A stretch of DNA of 64,000 bases, from contig NZ_AGRW01000050.1 of NCBI RefSeq assembly GCF_000255555.1, positions 62,001-126,000 of the forward strand, written 5' to 3'. Positions 25,163-33,707 of the stretch are shown here, piece by piece. The position numbers were made by a program, and so were the translations under genes. This DNA is from Treponema saccharophilum DSM 2985 (GTDB lineage: Bacteria; Spirochaetota; Spirochaetia; Treponematales; Treponemataceae). Within the stretch, counting starts at the first letter, position 1, and every line of letters starts with the position of its first letter. The notes below the pieces were generated by a model, which had not been told where the DNA came from, did not search any database, and worked only from the letters and a program-made list of their open reading frames with translations.

Positions 25163-25414
25163 CAAGCAAGGGGCTATGAGCTGAATTCCAAGCAACTTTG
25201 AGAGCCTTTTGCCTTCTTCAATAAGCTATGAATCATCTTCAACAATCCAAATACCACTCTTTTTGAATTCTGTCAAAGCATTCAACAAATCTTGTTCGTT
25301 TGTAAAACTGAGCATTATCCCCTGTTCTGATTTTTCACAATTTCCATCATTTTTGTAAATCCAAATATGCCCGTTATTGTTTAGCTTTTCGATTGTATAA
25401 ATAAACTTTCCCAT
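25163..25414 (-). pseudogene. Truncated paralogue of the 25671 gene
   Basis: From ATG 25414 (AAGGAGG upstream) it encodes MGKFIYTIEKLNNNGHIWIY..., clearly related to the neighbour. A TAG at 25226-25228 ends it after 62 residues. The same frame continues as LIEEGKRLSKLLGIQLIAP, matching the neighbour's C-terminus, so this is a nonsense mutation and not a natural end. Confidence 0.6.
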
Positions 25415-25574
25415 TTTTTTCTACCTCCTTATTCTGTTTATGGTAATAATATAGGCATTTCAGACTGTAAATTTTCTAAAAAAGCAAAACGATTTTTTTT
25501 ATTTGCACTAATTGTATAAGTAGTCAGAATTGCCGTTCTAACTACCTTCTAGCACAACCAAAAAATTGAAGAAA

Positions 25575-25695
25575 GGCAACTTCAACAGCTCCTACTGCAA
25601 TGCTAAATGAGTATCTAAAAGCATTTGATGATGATGGCTGGCTTATTTATAAAGAAGGCTATAAGGACATTCAATCAGGTAATGTTAAAGCTTGA
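25575..25695 (+). pseudogene. Gene fragment, paralogue of 24550-24690
   Basis: It reads TAMLNEYLKAFDDDGWLIYKEGYKD on the plus strand and then stops. The DNA before it (ATTGAAGAAAGGCAACTTC) also resembles 26112 onward in the pseudogene at 26062, which suggests repeated duplication and deletion here. Confidence 0.4.
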
Positions 25696-25922
25696 AGTCC
25701 CAATTTTTCAGCAAGTCTTTTACCTTCATTTATAAGCTCTTCATCATCTTCAGGAACGTAAACACAACTTTTCGGGAATTTTGTCAATGCTTCAACAAGC
25801 TCTTCTTCGATGAAGAAGTTTAGTAATATGCCATCTTCTTTTTTTGTTTCACCGTCATTACGAAACACCCAAATGTGACCTTTATTATTAAGCTTTTCGA
25901 TTGTATAAATAAATTTGCCCAT
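25671..25922 (-). CDS. Small acidic protein of unknown function
   Basis: 83 residues, starting MGKFIYTIEKLNNKGHIWVF, with an acidic centre (YVPEDDEELINEGKRLAE). AGGAGGTG precedes the ATG. Its upstream element is duplicated at 24512. The degraded paralogue lies directly downstream at 25163. Small paired genes like this are common among immunity proteins, but no family is recognised. Confidence 0.6.
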   Translation of the reverse strand: MGKFIYTIEKLNNKGHIWVFRNDGETKKEDGILLNFFIEEELVEALTKFPKSCVYVPEDDEELINEGKRLAEKLGLQALTLPD

Positions 25923-25951
25923 CTTTGCACCTCCTAGCCTGTATTATGATT

Positions 25952-25981
25952 ATAATATAGGTTCTTTTCAGCAGAATGTTT
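25952..25981 (-). promoter_or_regulatory. Shared 30-bp upstream element (copy 2)
   Basis: Identical to 24512-24541. Here the minus strand also has a good TATAAT-type box (ATTATAATC) next to it, 30-45 bp before the ATG at 25922. Confidence 0.45.
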
Positions 25982-26061
25982 TGAGAAAATCTTGCAGAAA
26001 TAGCTACTAAATAATTTGAAAAAATAAAATAGATTTACCTATAATATAAAGAGAATAAAAA

Positions 26062-26470
26062 ATGAACAAAGAAGAAATGTTGTATCTTGCTCAAAGATTA
26101 ATGGAGAGGATTGAAGAAAGGCGACTTCAAAGACTTGAAGAAGCAAAAAAGAAACGATTAAATGATTTTATTGTTAAGAAAGAAATTATTGTTTGCGATA
26201 GTAATAAAAATCCTGTTTATAAGCTAAAGCAAAATACAAAAGTTACAGGTATTATAGTTAGCAAGTGGAGAAGAAATCAGAGATGTTCAATTTTTGATTG
26301 AAAAATACAAATTGCAAGACGGAACTTTGACAAATGAAAAAGATTGGCAAAAAGTTCGTGGCAGAGGTACAGTCTTAATAGAAGGGCTTGGAGAGCAAAG
26401 CAGAGAAATTCATTAGTATCAGTGTAAAAACATTGGTAAAGTTGAGTTTAAGATAAAAGAAAGAGGTTAA
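26062..26470 (+). pseudogene. Broken gene resembling a polymorphic-toxin C-terminal domain
   Basis: ATG 26062 opens a frame MNKEEMLYLAQRLMERIEERR... that ends at 26301. A one-base shift near 26251 restores LASGEEIRDVQFLIEKYKLQ and ...VRGRGTVLIEGLGEQSREIH, then a TAG at 26414-26416 stands where a Trp would fit (EIH-W-YQ), and the frame continues to GKVEFKIKERG and a stop at 26470. The EIHWYQ...GKVEFKIK ending resembles C-terminal domains of bacterial polymorphic toxins. This identification is from pattern memory. Two lesions make it a likely dead gene. Confidence 0.5.
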
Positions 26471-26475
26471 GAGAG

Positions 26476-26676
26476 ATGAAAAGAAAACCTGTAAAATATG
26501 AAGTAAAATATCTGGGTGATGATAGAATGGATATTCGCAAAAATGAAATTTATGACTGCATAGCAGAATTATACGGCGATGAAAAAACAGACAAGCCTTT
26601 TCATTTGTCTGTCATAGACCGTTCGGGGGATTCTTGTATATATCCTTTTTCAGATTTCAGAAAAGTTTCTGAATAA
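26476..26676 (+). CDS. Small SH3-like protein of unknown function
   Basis: 66 residues. The pattern KYLGDDRMDIRKNEIYDC...SVIDRSGDSCIYPFSDF suggests a small beta-barrel often seen as the last gene beside toxin-type ORFs. GAGAG is upstream, and it starts 5 bp after the broken toxin-like gene, so it may be the partner of that gene. Confidence 0.5.
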   Translation: MKRKPVKYEVKYLGDDRMDIRKNEIYDCIAELYGDEKTDKPFHLSVIDRSGDSCIYPFSDFRKVSE

Positions 26677-26692
26677 ATACAACTTTTTCTAA

Positions 26693-26806
26693 AAAGTACT
26701 TGCGGGGATAATTTCTCAGCTTGATATGTGCCGTGGACTTTGTACGAAAGCGATGGTCTCATATATAGAAAATGAAGAGCGTGTACCTCATCGCAAGCTT
26801 ATTTAA
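26693..26806 (+). pseudogene. Remnant of an XRE-type HTH gene
   Basis: An open stretch without a start reads AGIISQLDMCRGLCTKAMV followed by SYIENEERVPHRKLI and a stop. This is the helix-turn-helix pattern of XRE regulators (GxxISxLRxxRGLSQKELA), shortened by an internal deletion. Confidence 0.45.
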
Positions 26807-26812
26807 GACTCC

Positions 26813-27337
26813 CTAAGTAATTATCAAACCTGTTTTTTGCTTAAAGTTTTCAGGAAGAATACAATTTTTGAAAATGACTTCTGTAAAAATGCAGTCATTT
26901 AAGCAAGCGTCTACAAAATTACATTCTTCAAATGTTACTTTAGATAAACGAGAACTCCAGAAATTACATGATTCAAAATTACTTTGGCTTATCTTGCAAT
27001 TGTTAAATATGGATTCCATAAAGGTTGTTCTGAATGCATTTATATTATCAACGCTTATATTATAGATTTCTACATTATCCCATTCAGCTTTTACAATGTT
27101 ATTATTTTTTAAGATACTTGATATAAACTTACTCCCACCAAAATTTGAGCCATGCATATCAACATTTTTTAAATCACATGAAGTAAAAGTAACTCCTCCA
27201 AAATAACTGTTGCTTAAATCATATGGTTTTAAGTCAAAATTCACCAATTCTAAATCTGCAACTTCAAGTTTTGAAAAGCCATTGTTTTCACCTTGAGAAA
27301 AGCTTGTATATAATTCTAATTTTTCTGATAAATTCAT
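26813..27337 (-). CDS. Pentapeptide-repeat-like protein
   Basis: 174 residues. Repeats of the A(D/N)LXX kind run through most of the chain (DLSNSYFGGVTF, DLKNVDMHGSNF, SQSNFESCNFW, FVDACLNDCIF), giving a right-handed beta-helix. AGGAG precedes the ATG. Such proteins can mimic DNA or act as immunity proteins. It heads a run of three minus-strand immunity-like genes. Confidence 0.75.
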   Translation of the reverse strand: MNLSEKLELYTSFSQGENNGFSKLEVADLELVNFDLKPYDLSNSYFGGVTFTSCDLKNVDMHGSNFGGSKFISSILKNNNIVKAEWDNVEIYNISVDNINAFRTTFMESIFNNCKISQSNFESCNFWSSRLSKVTFEECNFVDACLNDCIFTEVIFKNCILPENFKQKTGLIIT

Positions 27338-27364
27338 ATTTACTCCTATGGCAAAAAAATATTT

Positions 27365-27856
27365 TTATTTCTTCCATAAAGCCTCTAAATGGAATTCTTG
27401 CACAAATTCTTTTAACAAGTCTTGCATCTCACTTTTTTCATCTGCAGAATATTTATTGTATTGTTCAAATAAATAGTTTAAATATGCTTTACAATTCTTC
27501 ATTTTCATTAACGCCTCGTATGTTGTGTAAGCAAGCATTCTACGTAATATTTCCTCAAAGAAATAAAAATCGACATCCGCGGTTCTGCTTAAAATACAGT
27601 CCAACACTTTTTCCCTATCTAATTGATAAATACAATCAATAATACAGGCTTGGAAATAGGGGTCGAATTCATCGTTTCTTAAAAATTCCATACCTTTTGT
27701 TAACGCATAATCCTCATCTATGAACGATAATTTCTGAAAAGCTGCTTCAATTAATTCTATATCATATCCATTCTCAACTATATAAATCAGTTTTTCTTTA
27801 GGATAATTTTCTATTTCTTTATCAAAATCAGATTTTTCGTAATAGTTTTCTAACAT
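27365..27856 (-). CDS. Small helical protein, possibly an immunity protein
   Basis: 163 residues, soluble and helical with HEAT-like spacing (ELIEAAFQKLSFIDEDYALTK and ACIIDCIYQLDREKVL). No signal peptide. It resembles small immunity proteins such as Imm30-type, but I cannot assign it with confidence. It is flanked by a CdiI-like gene and a pentapeptide gene. Confidence 0.6.
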   Translation of the reverse strand: MLENYYEKSDFDKEIENYPKEKLIYIVENGYDIELIEAAFQKLSFIDEDYALTKGMEFLRNDEFDPYFQACIIDCIYQLDREKVLDCILSRTADVDFYFFEEILRRMLAYTTYEALMKMKNCKAYLNYLFEQYNKYSADEKSEMQDLLKEFVQEFHLEALWKK

Positions 27857-27876
27857 TTATTTAACACCCTTAACTA

Positions 27877-28233
27877 TTATTGTTTTACGTTTAGCTTATT
27901 TTTCAGTTCCGCAAGCAGACGCATTATTTCGTCCTGTTCCTCTGAATGCTGCCTCGCATACTCAAAATAGTATTTGCATACTATGTCATAAAATTCTTGG
28001 TATGAGATTACTATCTGCTTGTCTTCATCAACAGCAGGTACCTGAAAATCAAACAAAACTTTGTCTTCATCAAAATATTCAAGGCCATAATCTTTCCATT
28101 CTGGAGAAAAATAACAGCACATTTCTTCATTTAAAGCATATCCTTCGAAAGAACAAAAAGATTTTAGAATATCTTTAATTTTGTTTTCTCTCCATGCAAA
28201 AATTAAATTAAAAAAAGTTTCTAACATTTCCAT
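27877..28233 (-). CDS. CdiI-like immunity protein
   Basis: 118 residues. The pattern EMCCYF...YFDEDKVLFDF...VISYQEFYDIVCKYY follows the CdiI family of immunity proteins to ribonuclease CDI toxins (ECCF...YFEEGV...S-EEF). GGGGAAAGGA precedes the ATG. No CdiA-type toxin is nearby, so it would be an orphan immunity gene guarding against neighbours' toxins. Confidence 0.6.
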   Translation of the reverse strand: MEMLETFFNLIFAWRENKIKDILKSFCSFEGYALNEEMCCYFSPEWKDYGLEYFDEDKVLFDFQVPAVDEDKQIVISYQEFYDIVCKYYFEYARQHSEEQDEIMRLLAELKNKLNVKQ

Positions 28234-28376
28234 TTCCTTTCCCCTAATCTAAAACTGGATGAAAATTTGTAATTGTGTTGGATAGTGAAAACTTTTGCTT
28301 GCAGTTTTTGCGCTCTCATCATAGCCAAGAACTGTAACATTATGCAGAACACCATGCGAAATACAGCCCGTAACGC

Positions 28377-29591
28377 TTAGCGTCCCAAATCATACTTAAA
28401 ACGCTTCGCATAATCGCGAAGATTATTGCCTCTTTCGTCTTTGTACTCCAAATCCAGACCATAATCCAAAAGAAGATTCATTGTTTTTCTGAATGTTTCT
28501 TTTTCCATTCCGTGCTTTTCCCGCGCAAGAAGATACATACCCGCATTCATATTCACATCATACCAATGAAGCATTTCTTCGCGATTGTCGTACTCGTCAA
28601 TATCAGTGGCGTACTTTACGTTCACGTCCGCGCCTTTTTCCAAAGCAACTTTCAGCGTGTCGTAATCCTCTAGCACCCAAAAAAGAAGCGGCCATTCCTC
28701 ACTCTTCTTCACATTCGGGTCAGCGCCGTGCTCAAGCAAAAAACGAACCGTGTCGTAACTTATTCCGTAGCGGAAATATTCCTCGCTGTATTTTCTGACA
28801 TCGACGCCGTAAGAAATCACCTGCTCAAGAATGAACTCTGACGAATCATGCTGAACAAGATAGACAAGCATTTTCTTTCCGTCAAAGTCGAAGCCCTCTT
28901 TGTGCAGTTTTTCCAAAAATCTTGCGTCTTTTTCCGTTGTATAACGGCGGCTGAAAATGTCGTCGTCCGTGATTGTAGTGCCAACCTTCACCAAATGCCC
29001 AACAAAAAGCACAAGCGAAACAACTGCCGCAATCTTTAGAAGAATCTTGAAAATGCGAGACCTCTTTTCATAGAACGAAGCCACGGCAAATCCCGCCATG
29101 AGCGAAAGCGGAACAACAAGACACAAAACAAATGCCGCTATGATAATCGGTATGACAGCAAAGAAGAGCGTGCCGTGCGAAATCACCGTAAGAAATAGAA
29201 GCGGCACTCCAACAACATTGATTATCGTTGTCTTTGTGTCCTCAGGAATCAAGTTCCAGACAAAAGAGCAAAGAAATGCAAGAAGCACCACCGACCCCAC
29301 AAGAAAAACCATAAGGGCGATGTAGCGCAGTATGATTTTTCCGAGCGTCAGATGAAAACACTTTTTGTTGATTTTGACAAAAACAAGGCTTATCAAAAAA
29401 ACGGCAAGGGCTGGCAGAACGTATTCTATGATTCCGTGAGTCTTTGCAGCTTTTTCAATGGCAGGAATCTTGTTTTGAACGCTAAGCGCAATGCCGATTG
29501 CAATCATATCGCAAAAATACAGGGCAACCAAAGCCGCAGACGAAACCCAAAAGTTAATAATACCCCGAACCAATTTTATTATAAAACCCAT
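28377..29591 (-). CDS. Polytopic membrane protein with ankyrin-like repeats
   Basis: 404 residues from ATG 29591 (AGAGAG upstream); the frame is open back to 29690 but that part is tandem repeat DNA. About five to six TM helices occupy residues 5-210. The C-terminal half is cytosolic or periplasmic and has ankyrin-type units (FRYGISYDTVRFLLEHGADPN and LKVALEKGADVN). It resembles the ankyrin proteins at 61505 and 62878 in design. A role in protein binding at the membrane is inferred. Confidence 0.7.
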   Translation of the reverse strand: MGFIIKLVRGIINFWVSSAALVALYFCDMIAIGIALSVQNKIPAIEKAAKTHGIIEYVLPALAVFLISLVFVKINKKCFHLTLGKIILRYIALMVFLVGSVVLLAFLCSFVWNLIPEDTKTTIINVVGVPLLFLTVISHGTLFFAVIPIIIAAFVLCLVVPLSLMAGFAVASFYEKRSRIFKILLKIAAVVSLVLFVGHLVKVGTTITDDDIFSRRYTTEKDARFLEKLHKEGFDFDGKKMLVYLVQHDSSEFILEQVISYGVDVRKYSEEYFRYGISYDTVRFLLEHGADPNVKKSEEWPLLFWVLEDYDTLKVALEKGADVNVKYATDIDEYDNREEMLHWYDVNMNAGMYLLAREKHGMEKETFRKTMNLLLDYGLDLEYKDERGNNLRDYAKRFKYDLGR

Positions 29592-29620
29592 AATTCTCTC
29601 TTTTATTTTTGAAAACGCCA

Positions 29621-29695
29621 TTATAGATGTACCATACCGCACCATTATAGATGTACGGTATAGCACACCTATACATGTACCACACCGCACACTTA
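29621..29695. repeat. Degenerate tandem repeat, unit about 24-26 bp, three copies
   Basis: ATTATAGATGTACCATACC recurs as ATTATAGATGTACGGTATAG and TATACATGTACCACACC, each followed by GCAC. It lies in the upstream region of the ankyrin membrane gene. Confidence 0.65.
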
Positions 29696-29733
29696 TGCTT
29701 GGGAAACAATCTCAAAAGAAATATCTTTTTCGA

Positions 29734-30996
29734 CTAGTTCTCATCAACATCTGCGAACCTCACTTCATAAGGAACGCCGTTGATTTTCACATTGGTTTTA
29801 AATGTGTATTTGAACTGTCCTAATGATTTATATACTCCCACGTAATCAACGGGATTGATATATATGTCTTCAATTCCATATTCCATCTCATCACGCATAT
29901 CCTGGAAATGCATTATATTCTCTTCCGATGGCTTACCATAAGTAACGTGAAGCAGATTCGGGAAATTGTTCTTTGGATTTGGATTTTTCATGCGCATATA
30001 AAGATACGGCATTTTTTCGGAAGTACTTGCCAAACGAGTGTTTCCGAACTTTTTATAATATGTGCAATGCATGTCTTCGATATTCATTGCCTTTCCATCC
30101 TGCGCTTTTTCAATAATACCTTCCATTTTCACAATATTATTCAGCAAATCCTGAAGCTGTTCCTTTGTAACCCAAGATGACTCAGTTTCCTTTGCGTTTG
30201 CTTTTTTCACGCCTTTTTTCATTGATGTTCTGACCAAACGGAAGCCAGCTGGAGACCTCTCATCACAATAATCCCGATAAGTGTTTGTGCATTGACTTTC
30301 AACACTTGTGGAACTTCCGCCCCGCAGAACACGCTGAGTAAAGATTCTTGTATACAAATTGTCGTCTTCTATGCTTTTGTCATAAGAAGCATACTCGTCC
30401 CAACACAATTCAATCACAGAACCACTCATATCATAAATGCCAAGCTCATTCGGCTTCTTGGTCATTACTTCGTGATTGTCATCGATAAAAGATTTCTCAC
30501 CTTTAACCGTCGCGTGCCAAGCAACCTCGTCAATATCATTGCTTCCGCTGTAAAGATAGCCCTTGCTCTTTTTTCCGCCTTTCGCAGCATATTCCCATTC
30601 AGCTTCTGTCGGCAATCTGTAGCCGTTCGCACTGAAATCGCAGACAACCACACCTTTATCCGCAGAATAACACGGGGTCAAACCTTCAGCTTCGCTCCTG
30701 CGATTGCAGTATTCAAGTGCAACCCGCCAACTCGCATCTCGCAACGGCATATTATCGCCCTCGTACAGCTTGTTTTGGAGTTTCGCCATAAAAGTTTCCC
30801 ATTCGCCTTGGGTTACTTCGTGCTTGCAAATATAAAAACTCGAAACAGTTTCTTCGTGAGCAGGAGCTTCCTCCTCGATTTCATCATTGCCCATCAAAAA
30901 AGTTCCGCCTTCTACAAAAATGAAATCTTTGTTTTTGGAACTACAAGAACAAAGCCCCAGAGTTACAAACATCATTGCAAAAAAAGTCTTCTTCAT
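29734..30996 (-). CDS. FGE-sulfatase (SUMF1) domain lipoprotein
   Basis: 420 residues. The lipobox LGLCSC is near residue 18. The formylglycine-generating-enzyme-like domain runs from about 25 to 255: FIFVEGGTFLMGND, EVTQGEWETFM, YRLPTEAEWEYAAKGG, ELGIYDMSGSVIELCWDEY, VLRGGSS and SPAGFRLV. Most lipoprotein members are not true sulfatase activators. Here the WNVWEW motif is changed to GSVIELCWDEY. A further 160-residue C-terminal domain is unassigned. Its ribosome site lies in the tail of the FemAB remnant. Confidence 0.85.
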   Translation of the reverse strand: MKKTFFAMMFVTLGLCSCSSKNKDFIFVEGGTFLMGNDEIEEEAPAHEETVSSFYICKHEVTQGEWETFMAKLQNKLYEGDNMPLRDASWRVALEYCNRRSEAEGLTPCYSADKGVVVCDFSANGYRLPTEAEWEYAAKGGKKSKGYLYSGSNDIDEVAWHATVKGEKSFIDDNHEVMTKKPNELGIYDMSGSVIELCWDEYASYDKSIEDDNLYTRIFTQRVLRGGSSTSVESQCTNTYRDYCDERSPAGFRLVRTSMKKGVKKANAKETESSWVTKEQLQDLLNNIVKMEGIIEKAQDGKAMNIEDMHCTYYKKFGNTRLASTSEKMPYLYMRMKNPNPKNNFPNLLHVTYGKPSEENIMHFQDMRDEMEYGIEDIYINPVDYVGVYKSLGQFKYTFKTNVKINGVPYEVRFADVDEN

Positions 30997-30997
30997 T

Positions 30998-31235
30998 TTA
31001 TCTTCCCCTAATCTTTTTCATCAGTTTTTTGTGATAGAATGCCCTAGCATTTTCTGCCGCCCGATACGCCCCGTAGACCGCGCCGTTTAGCACTGCGTCA
31101 AAAGAGCCGAGCCTGTGAATAAGCGCGCCACCAAATCCCGTCTTGAAGAGGAAAAGCCCGTGCATTGGGTGATTCTCGTCTTCGTCGGGCGGACAGCCGT
31201 AGAAATCGTATGCGGGAGAGCCGAAAGCCTACAAT
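30998..31235 (-). pseudogene. 3' remnant of a FemABX peptidyltransferase gene
   Basis: On the minus strand the frame reads AYDFYGCPPDEDENHPMHG and FLFKTGFGGALIHRLGSFD and ends ...KLMKKIRGR with TAA at 30998. This matches the C-terminal end of FemAB proteins, which add bridge amino acids to peptidoglycan. An in-frame TAG sits just before it, and no upstream domain exists, so only the tail remains. Confidence 0.6.
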
Positions 31236-31319
31236 GCCTTTTATCACTTTCTTTATGAAATCCATTTATCCACCTCAATTTTTCACAATATATTTTATAA
31301 TACCGTCCGTGAAAAGCAT

Positions 31320-31482
31320 TTGTGATGAAAGCGAAAAACCTTTTGATAACGCCGCACGTTGCTGGAAAACTGACGCTTGATTGCACAAAAGACAAAAACG
31401 TGGAAATGTTTTTGGAAGATTTGCAAAACTTCGCTTCGGGAAAAGTGATGAAATACATCGTTGATAAAAAACTTGGATACTA
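31320..31482 (+). pseudogene. 3' remnant of a D-2-hydroxyacid dehydrogenase gene
   Basis: The plus-strand frame reads LLITPHVAGKLTLDCTKD...FLEDLQNFASGKVMKYIVDKKLGY and stops at 31482. TPHVAG with the VDKKLGY ending is typical of the C-terminus of this NAD-dependent family. No catalytic or NAD domain precedes it. Confidence 0.6.
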
Positions 31483-31496
31483 AGAGGTGTGAAAAA

Positions 31497-32987
31497 ATGG
31501 AGAAAGTTATTGACGGGATTATTTACTCAGAAGATATGAGCGAGGTTCTCGGCGTGGAAAGCAAGAGCATAAAAATTGCTCGCATTGCCGAGGGCGTGAA
31601 AATCATTCGCTCAGAAGCCTTTAAAGATTGCACAGAATTGACCGAAGTTTATCTTCCGTCTAGCATCGAGCGAATCTGGTATCAAGTCTGGAAGAACTGC
31701 AATTCGCTTTTGACAATTCATTTTGGAAGCGATTTTGTGCGGCTTGTAACAAAGTGGTTCAACTTTTTGAGCGCTCAAGTTGAGTTTGATTGCGAAAAAG
31801 ATAGCAAAACCTACAAGTTGATAAAACGAAGTTCTGTTCTTCGCTCACACATCAAAGAGCTTTCGATGATGAGCGCTAAGACAGAAAAGATAAAGCAAGT
31901 GCAAAGCGCAAGTGCAGAAGCCCTTTTGTCATCAGCATTCGAGCAGTATGAAGACGCGGTTTATCAGCTCATCGCGAGCCGAAAATCTGGGATAATCGTG
32001 CTTGTTGCGCTAAAAAAGTTCTGCGGCATTTTCAGTTTTGGAGTGGATTACGAAAAGTGGCTTTCAAAAATCCCGACTATTATACAAATCTTTTCTGACC
32101 AAGAAAGAAGCGCTGAGGAAGTTTTCTCGCTTCTAAAGAAAAACAAAATCTCGCTTGCAGAGCTTCCGAGCAATAAGCAGCCGACCGTGAAATTGAGCGC
32201 AGACCTTGTTTTGTTCACAAAAGGCAGGTTGTATCCGCTAAAAGTGCCGAACTTGAAAAGCATCGAGATTTTTGGCATAAAGTCCATAGAACCTTGTGCG
32301 TTCCAAGACGCAAGAACTCTTGAAGCCGTGAAACTCCCCGACAGTCTTGAAAGCATTGGCTATTTGGCGTTCAAAAGCTGCACTTCGCTAAAATCGGTGA
32401 ATATCCCAGAAGGCATAAAAGAAATCGAGTGGTCGACTTTTGATGATTGTCCTGCACTCTCTTCAATCGCTTTGCCGTCCAGCGTGGAAAAAATCGAAAG
32501 AAACGCTTTTGAGGGTGCAGAGTCGCTCGAATCAATCTTTATTCCCGATACAATTGAGGAAATCGAAAATGACGCTTTCAAAAACACCCACATCGAAAAT
32601 CTTGGCTCGACATTCAAAATAAAGTCGAATTATTATCGCGTTATGAACGGAAAAGAAAACATGGAGTTCACGATTAAAGACGGCTTTGCTTTTGACAAGA
32701 GCACTCTTCTTTATCCCGCGCTCTTGTCAGAAAATATGGTCATTCCAGAAGGCACGACATCAATTGAAGAAGACGCTTTTGAATATTGCCACAAAAAAGT
32801 AAAAACATTGACGTTTCCAAAATCGCTTTGCTCAATTGGTCGGCATGCGTTTTTCTATTTTTTCGTTGAAAAGATTGAATACAAAGGAAAAGTCAAAGAC
32901 TGGAAGCGTATCGCTAAGGGCGAAGAATGGAATCATGGGCTTAGTGTCGATACTGTGCAATGCTCCGACGGCGAAGTAGAATTGTAA
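31497..32987 (+). CDS. BspA-type leucine-rich-repeat protein
   Basis: 496 residues from ATG 31497 (AGAGGTG upstream). LRR_5 units occur at the N-terminus (IRSEAFKDCTELTEVYLPSS) and in the C-terminal half (IEPCAFQDARTLEAVKLPDS, IEEDAFEYCHKKVKTLTFPKS), with an unrelated helical segment at about 130-260 between them. There is no signal peptide, unlike surface BspA proteins, so it is probably cytosolic. It starts 15 bp after the dehydrogenase stub. Confidence 0.8.
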   Translation: MEKVIDGIIYSEDMSEVLGVESKSIKIARIAEGVKIIRSEAFKDCTELTEVYLPSSIERIWYQVWKNCNSLLTIHFGSDFVRLVTKWFNFLSAQVEFDCEKDSKTYKLIKRSSVLRSHIKELSMMSAKTEKIKQVQSASAEALLSSAFEQYEDAVYQLIASRKSGIIVLVALKKFCGIFSFGVDYEKWLSKIPTIIQIFSDQERSAEEVFSLLKKNKISLAELPSNKQPTVKLSADLVLFTKGRLYPLKVPNLKSIEIFGIKSIEPCAFQDARTLEAVKLPDSLESIGYLAFKSCTSLKSVNIPEGIKEIEWSTFDDCPALSSIALPSSVEKIERNAFEGAESLESIFIPDTIEEIENDAFKNTHIENLGSTFKIKSNYYRVMNGKENMEFTIKDGFAFDKSTLLYPALLSENMVIPEGTTSIEEDAFEYCHKKVKTLTFPKSLCSIGRHAFFYFFVEKIEYKGKVKDWKRIAKGEEWNHGLSVDTVQCSDGEVEL

Positions 32988-32999
32988 AATAAAGGCGTA

Positions 33000-33066
33000 G
33001 ATTCCGAATCAAGTTCGGAATGACAATTTTTTCCCCGTCATGCTGAACTCGTTTCAGCATCTGACT
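33000..33066. repeat. REP-like element with two hairpins
   Basis: ATTCCGAATCAAGTTCGGAAT and ATGCTGAACTCGTTTCAGCAT lie 15 bp apart. The element at 43839-43905 has the same two-part order. Confidence 0.75.
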
Positions 33067-33164
33067 TAAGCAAAAAGAAGCATAGATTTCAGAAAACTTG
33101 TTCGAAAATGACATCTTCCAAACTCGGAAAGATAATCTCCAAAGTTGAATTGAGGAAAGTAAAT

Positions 33165-33683
33165 ATGAAAAAAATATTTTTGACTTTGTACTTTGTCTTT
33201 GATTTTCTCATGTCGCTTTTCCCGATTGCGTTCTTTTTGTATCGTGCTTGGGACAACCGAAACACTTTTCTTGCAGCAGGCAATTGGAGCATTATGTATT
33301 TCTTGGCGCTCTACCTTTTGCTCACTTCTGTTGTGGGGATTGTGCTTTCAAAAAAGAAAAATCTGGACGACGAAAACCTGACCGTTTCAAAAAACTGGCT
33401 TTTGCCGATTTACATCGTGAACGTTATCGGTGCTTTTTTCTTGATGTTTCCGTTTTGCACCGCGTTCGATTGTCTTTCCCAAAAGCAGTTTGACTTTTTT
33501 GCAGTGGGCTTTTCGATTTTGGTTTGTGAAATTTTGCTCTTGCGCGGTCAGGTGAAATGGCAGCGTGCCGTTTTGTGCAAAAAATCATTGCCGCGCGTTT
33601 TGAAATATTTTGTCTGCCTTTCAAACCCGCTCAGAGTGGGCGCGACAATGCTTTTTCTTTTTGCACTGATTTTGCCGATATGA
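33165..33683 (+). CDS. Membrane protein of unknown function
   Basis: 172 residues from ATG 33165 (TGAGGAAAG upstream); the frame opens earlier in the REP-flanking DNA. Five hydrophobic segments (about 3-23, 38-60, 77-97, 105-122 and 147-168). No motif recognised. It is followed by an exported protein at 24 bp and probably forms an operon with it. Confidence 0.65.
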   Translation: MKKIFLTLYFVFDFLMSLFPIAFFLYRAWDNRNTFLAAGNWSIMYFLALYLLLTSVVGIVLSKKKNLDDENLTVSKNWLLPIYIVNVIGAFFLMFPFCTAFDCLSQKQFDFFAVGFSILVCEILLLRGQVKWQRAVLCKKSLPRVLKYFVCLSNPLRVGATMLFLFALILPI

Positions 33684-33707
33684 TAATTTTGCCTTTGGAG
33701 AAAGAAT

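Noticed and set aside
28256-28370. Short minus-strand stretch reading ISHGVLHNVTVLGYDESAK
   Set aside because: No start or ribosome site and no family I can name; too short to list as a gene fragment.
31087-31458. 123-codon minus-strand frame
   Set aside because: It is a shadow across the FemAB and dehydrogenase remnants, which give family matches in other frames.
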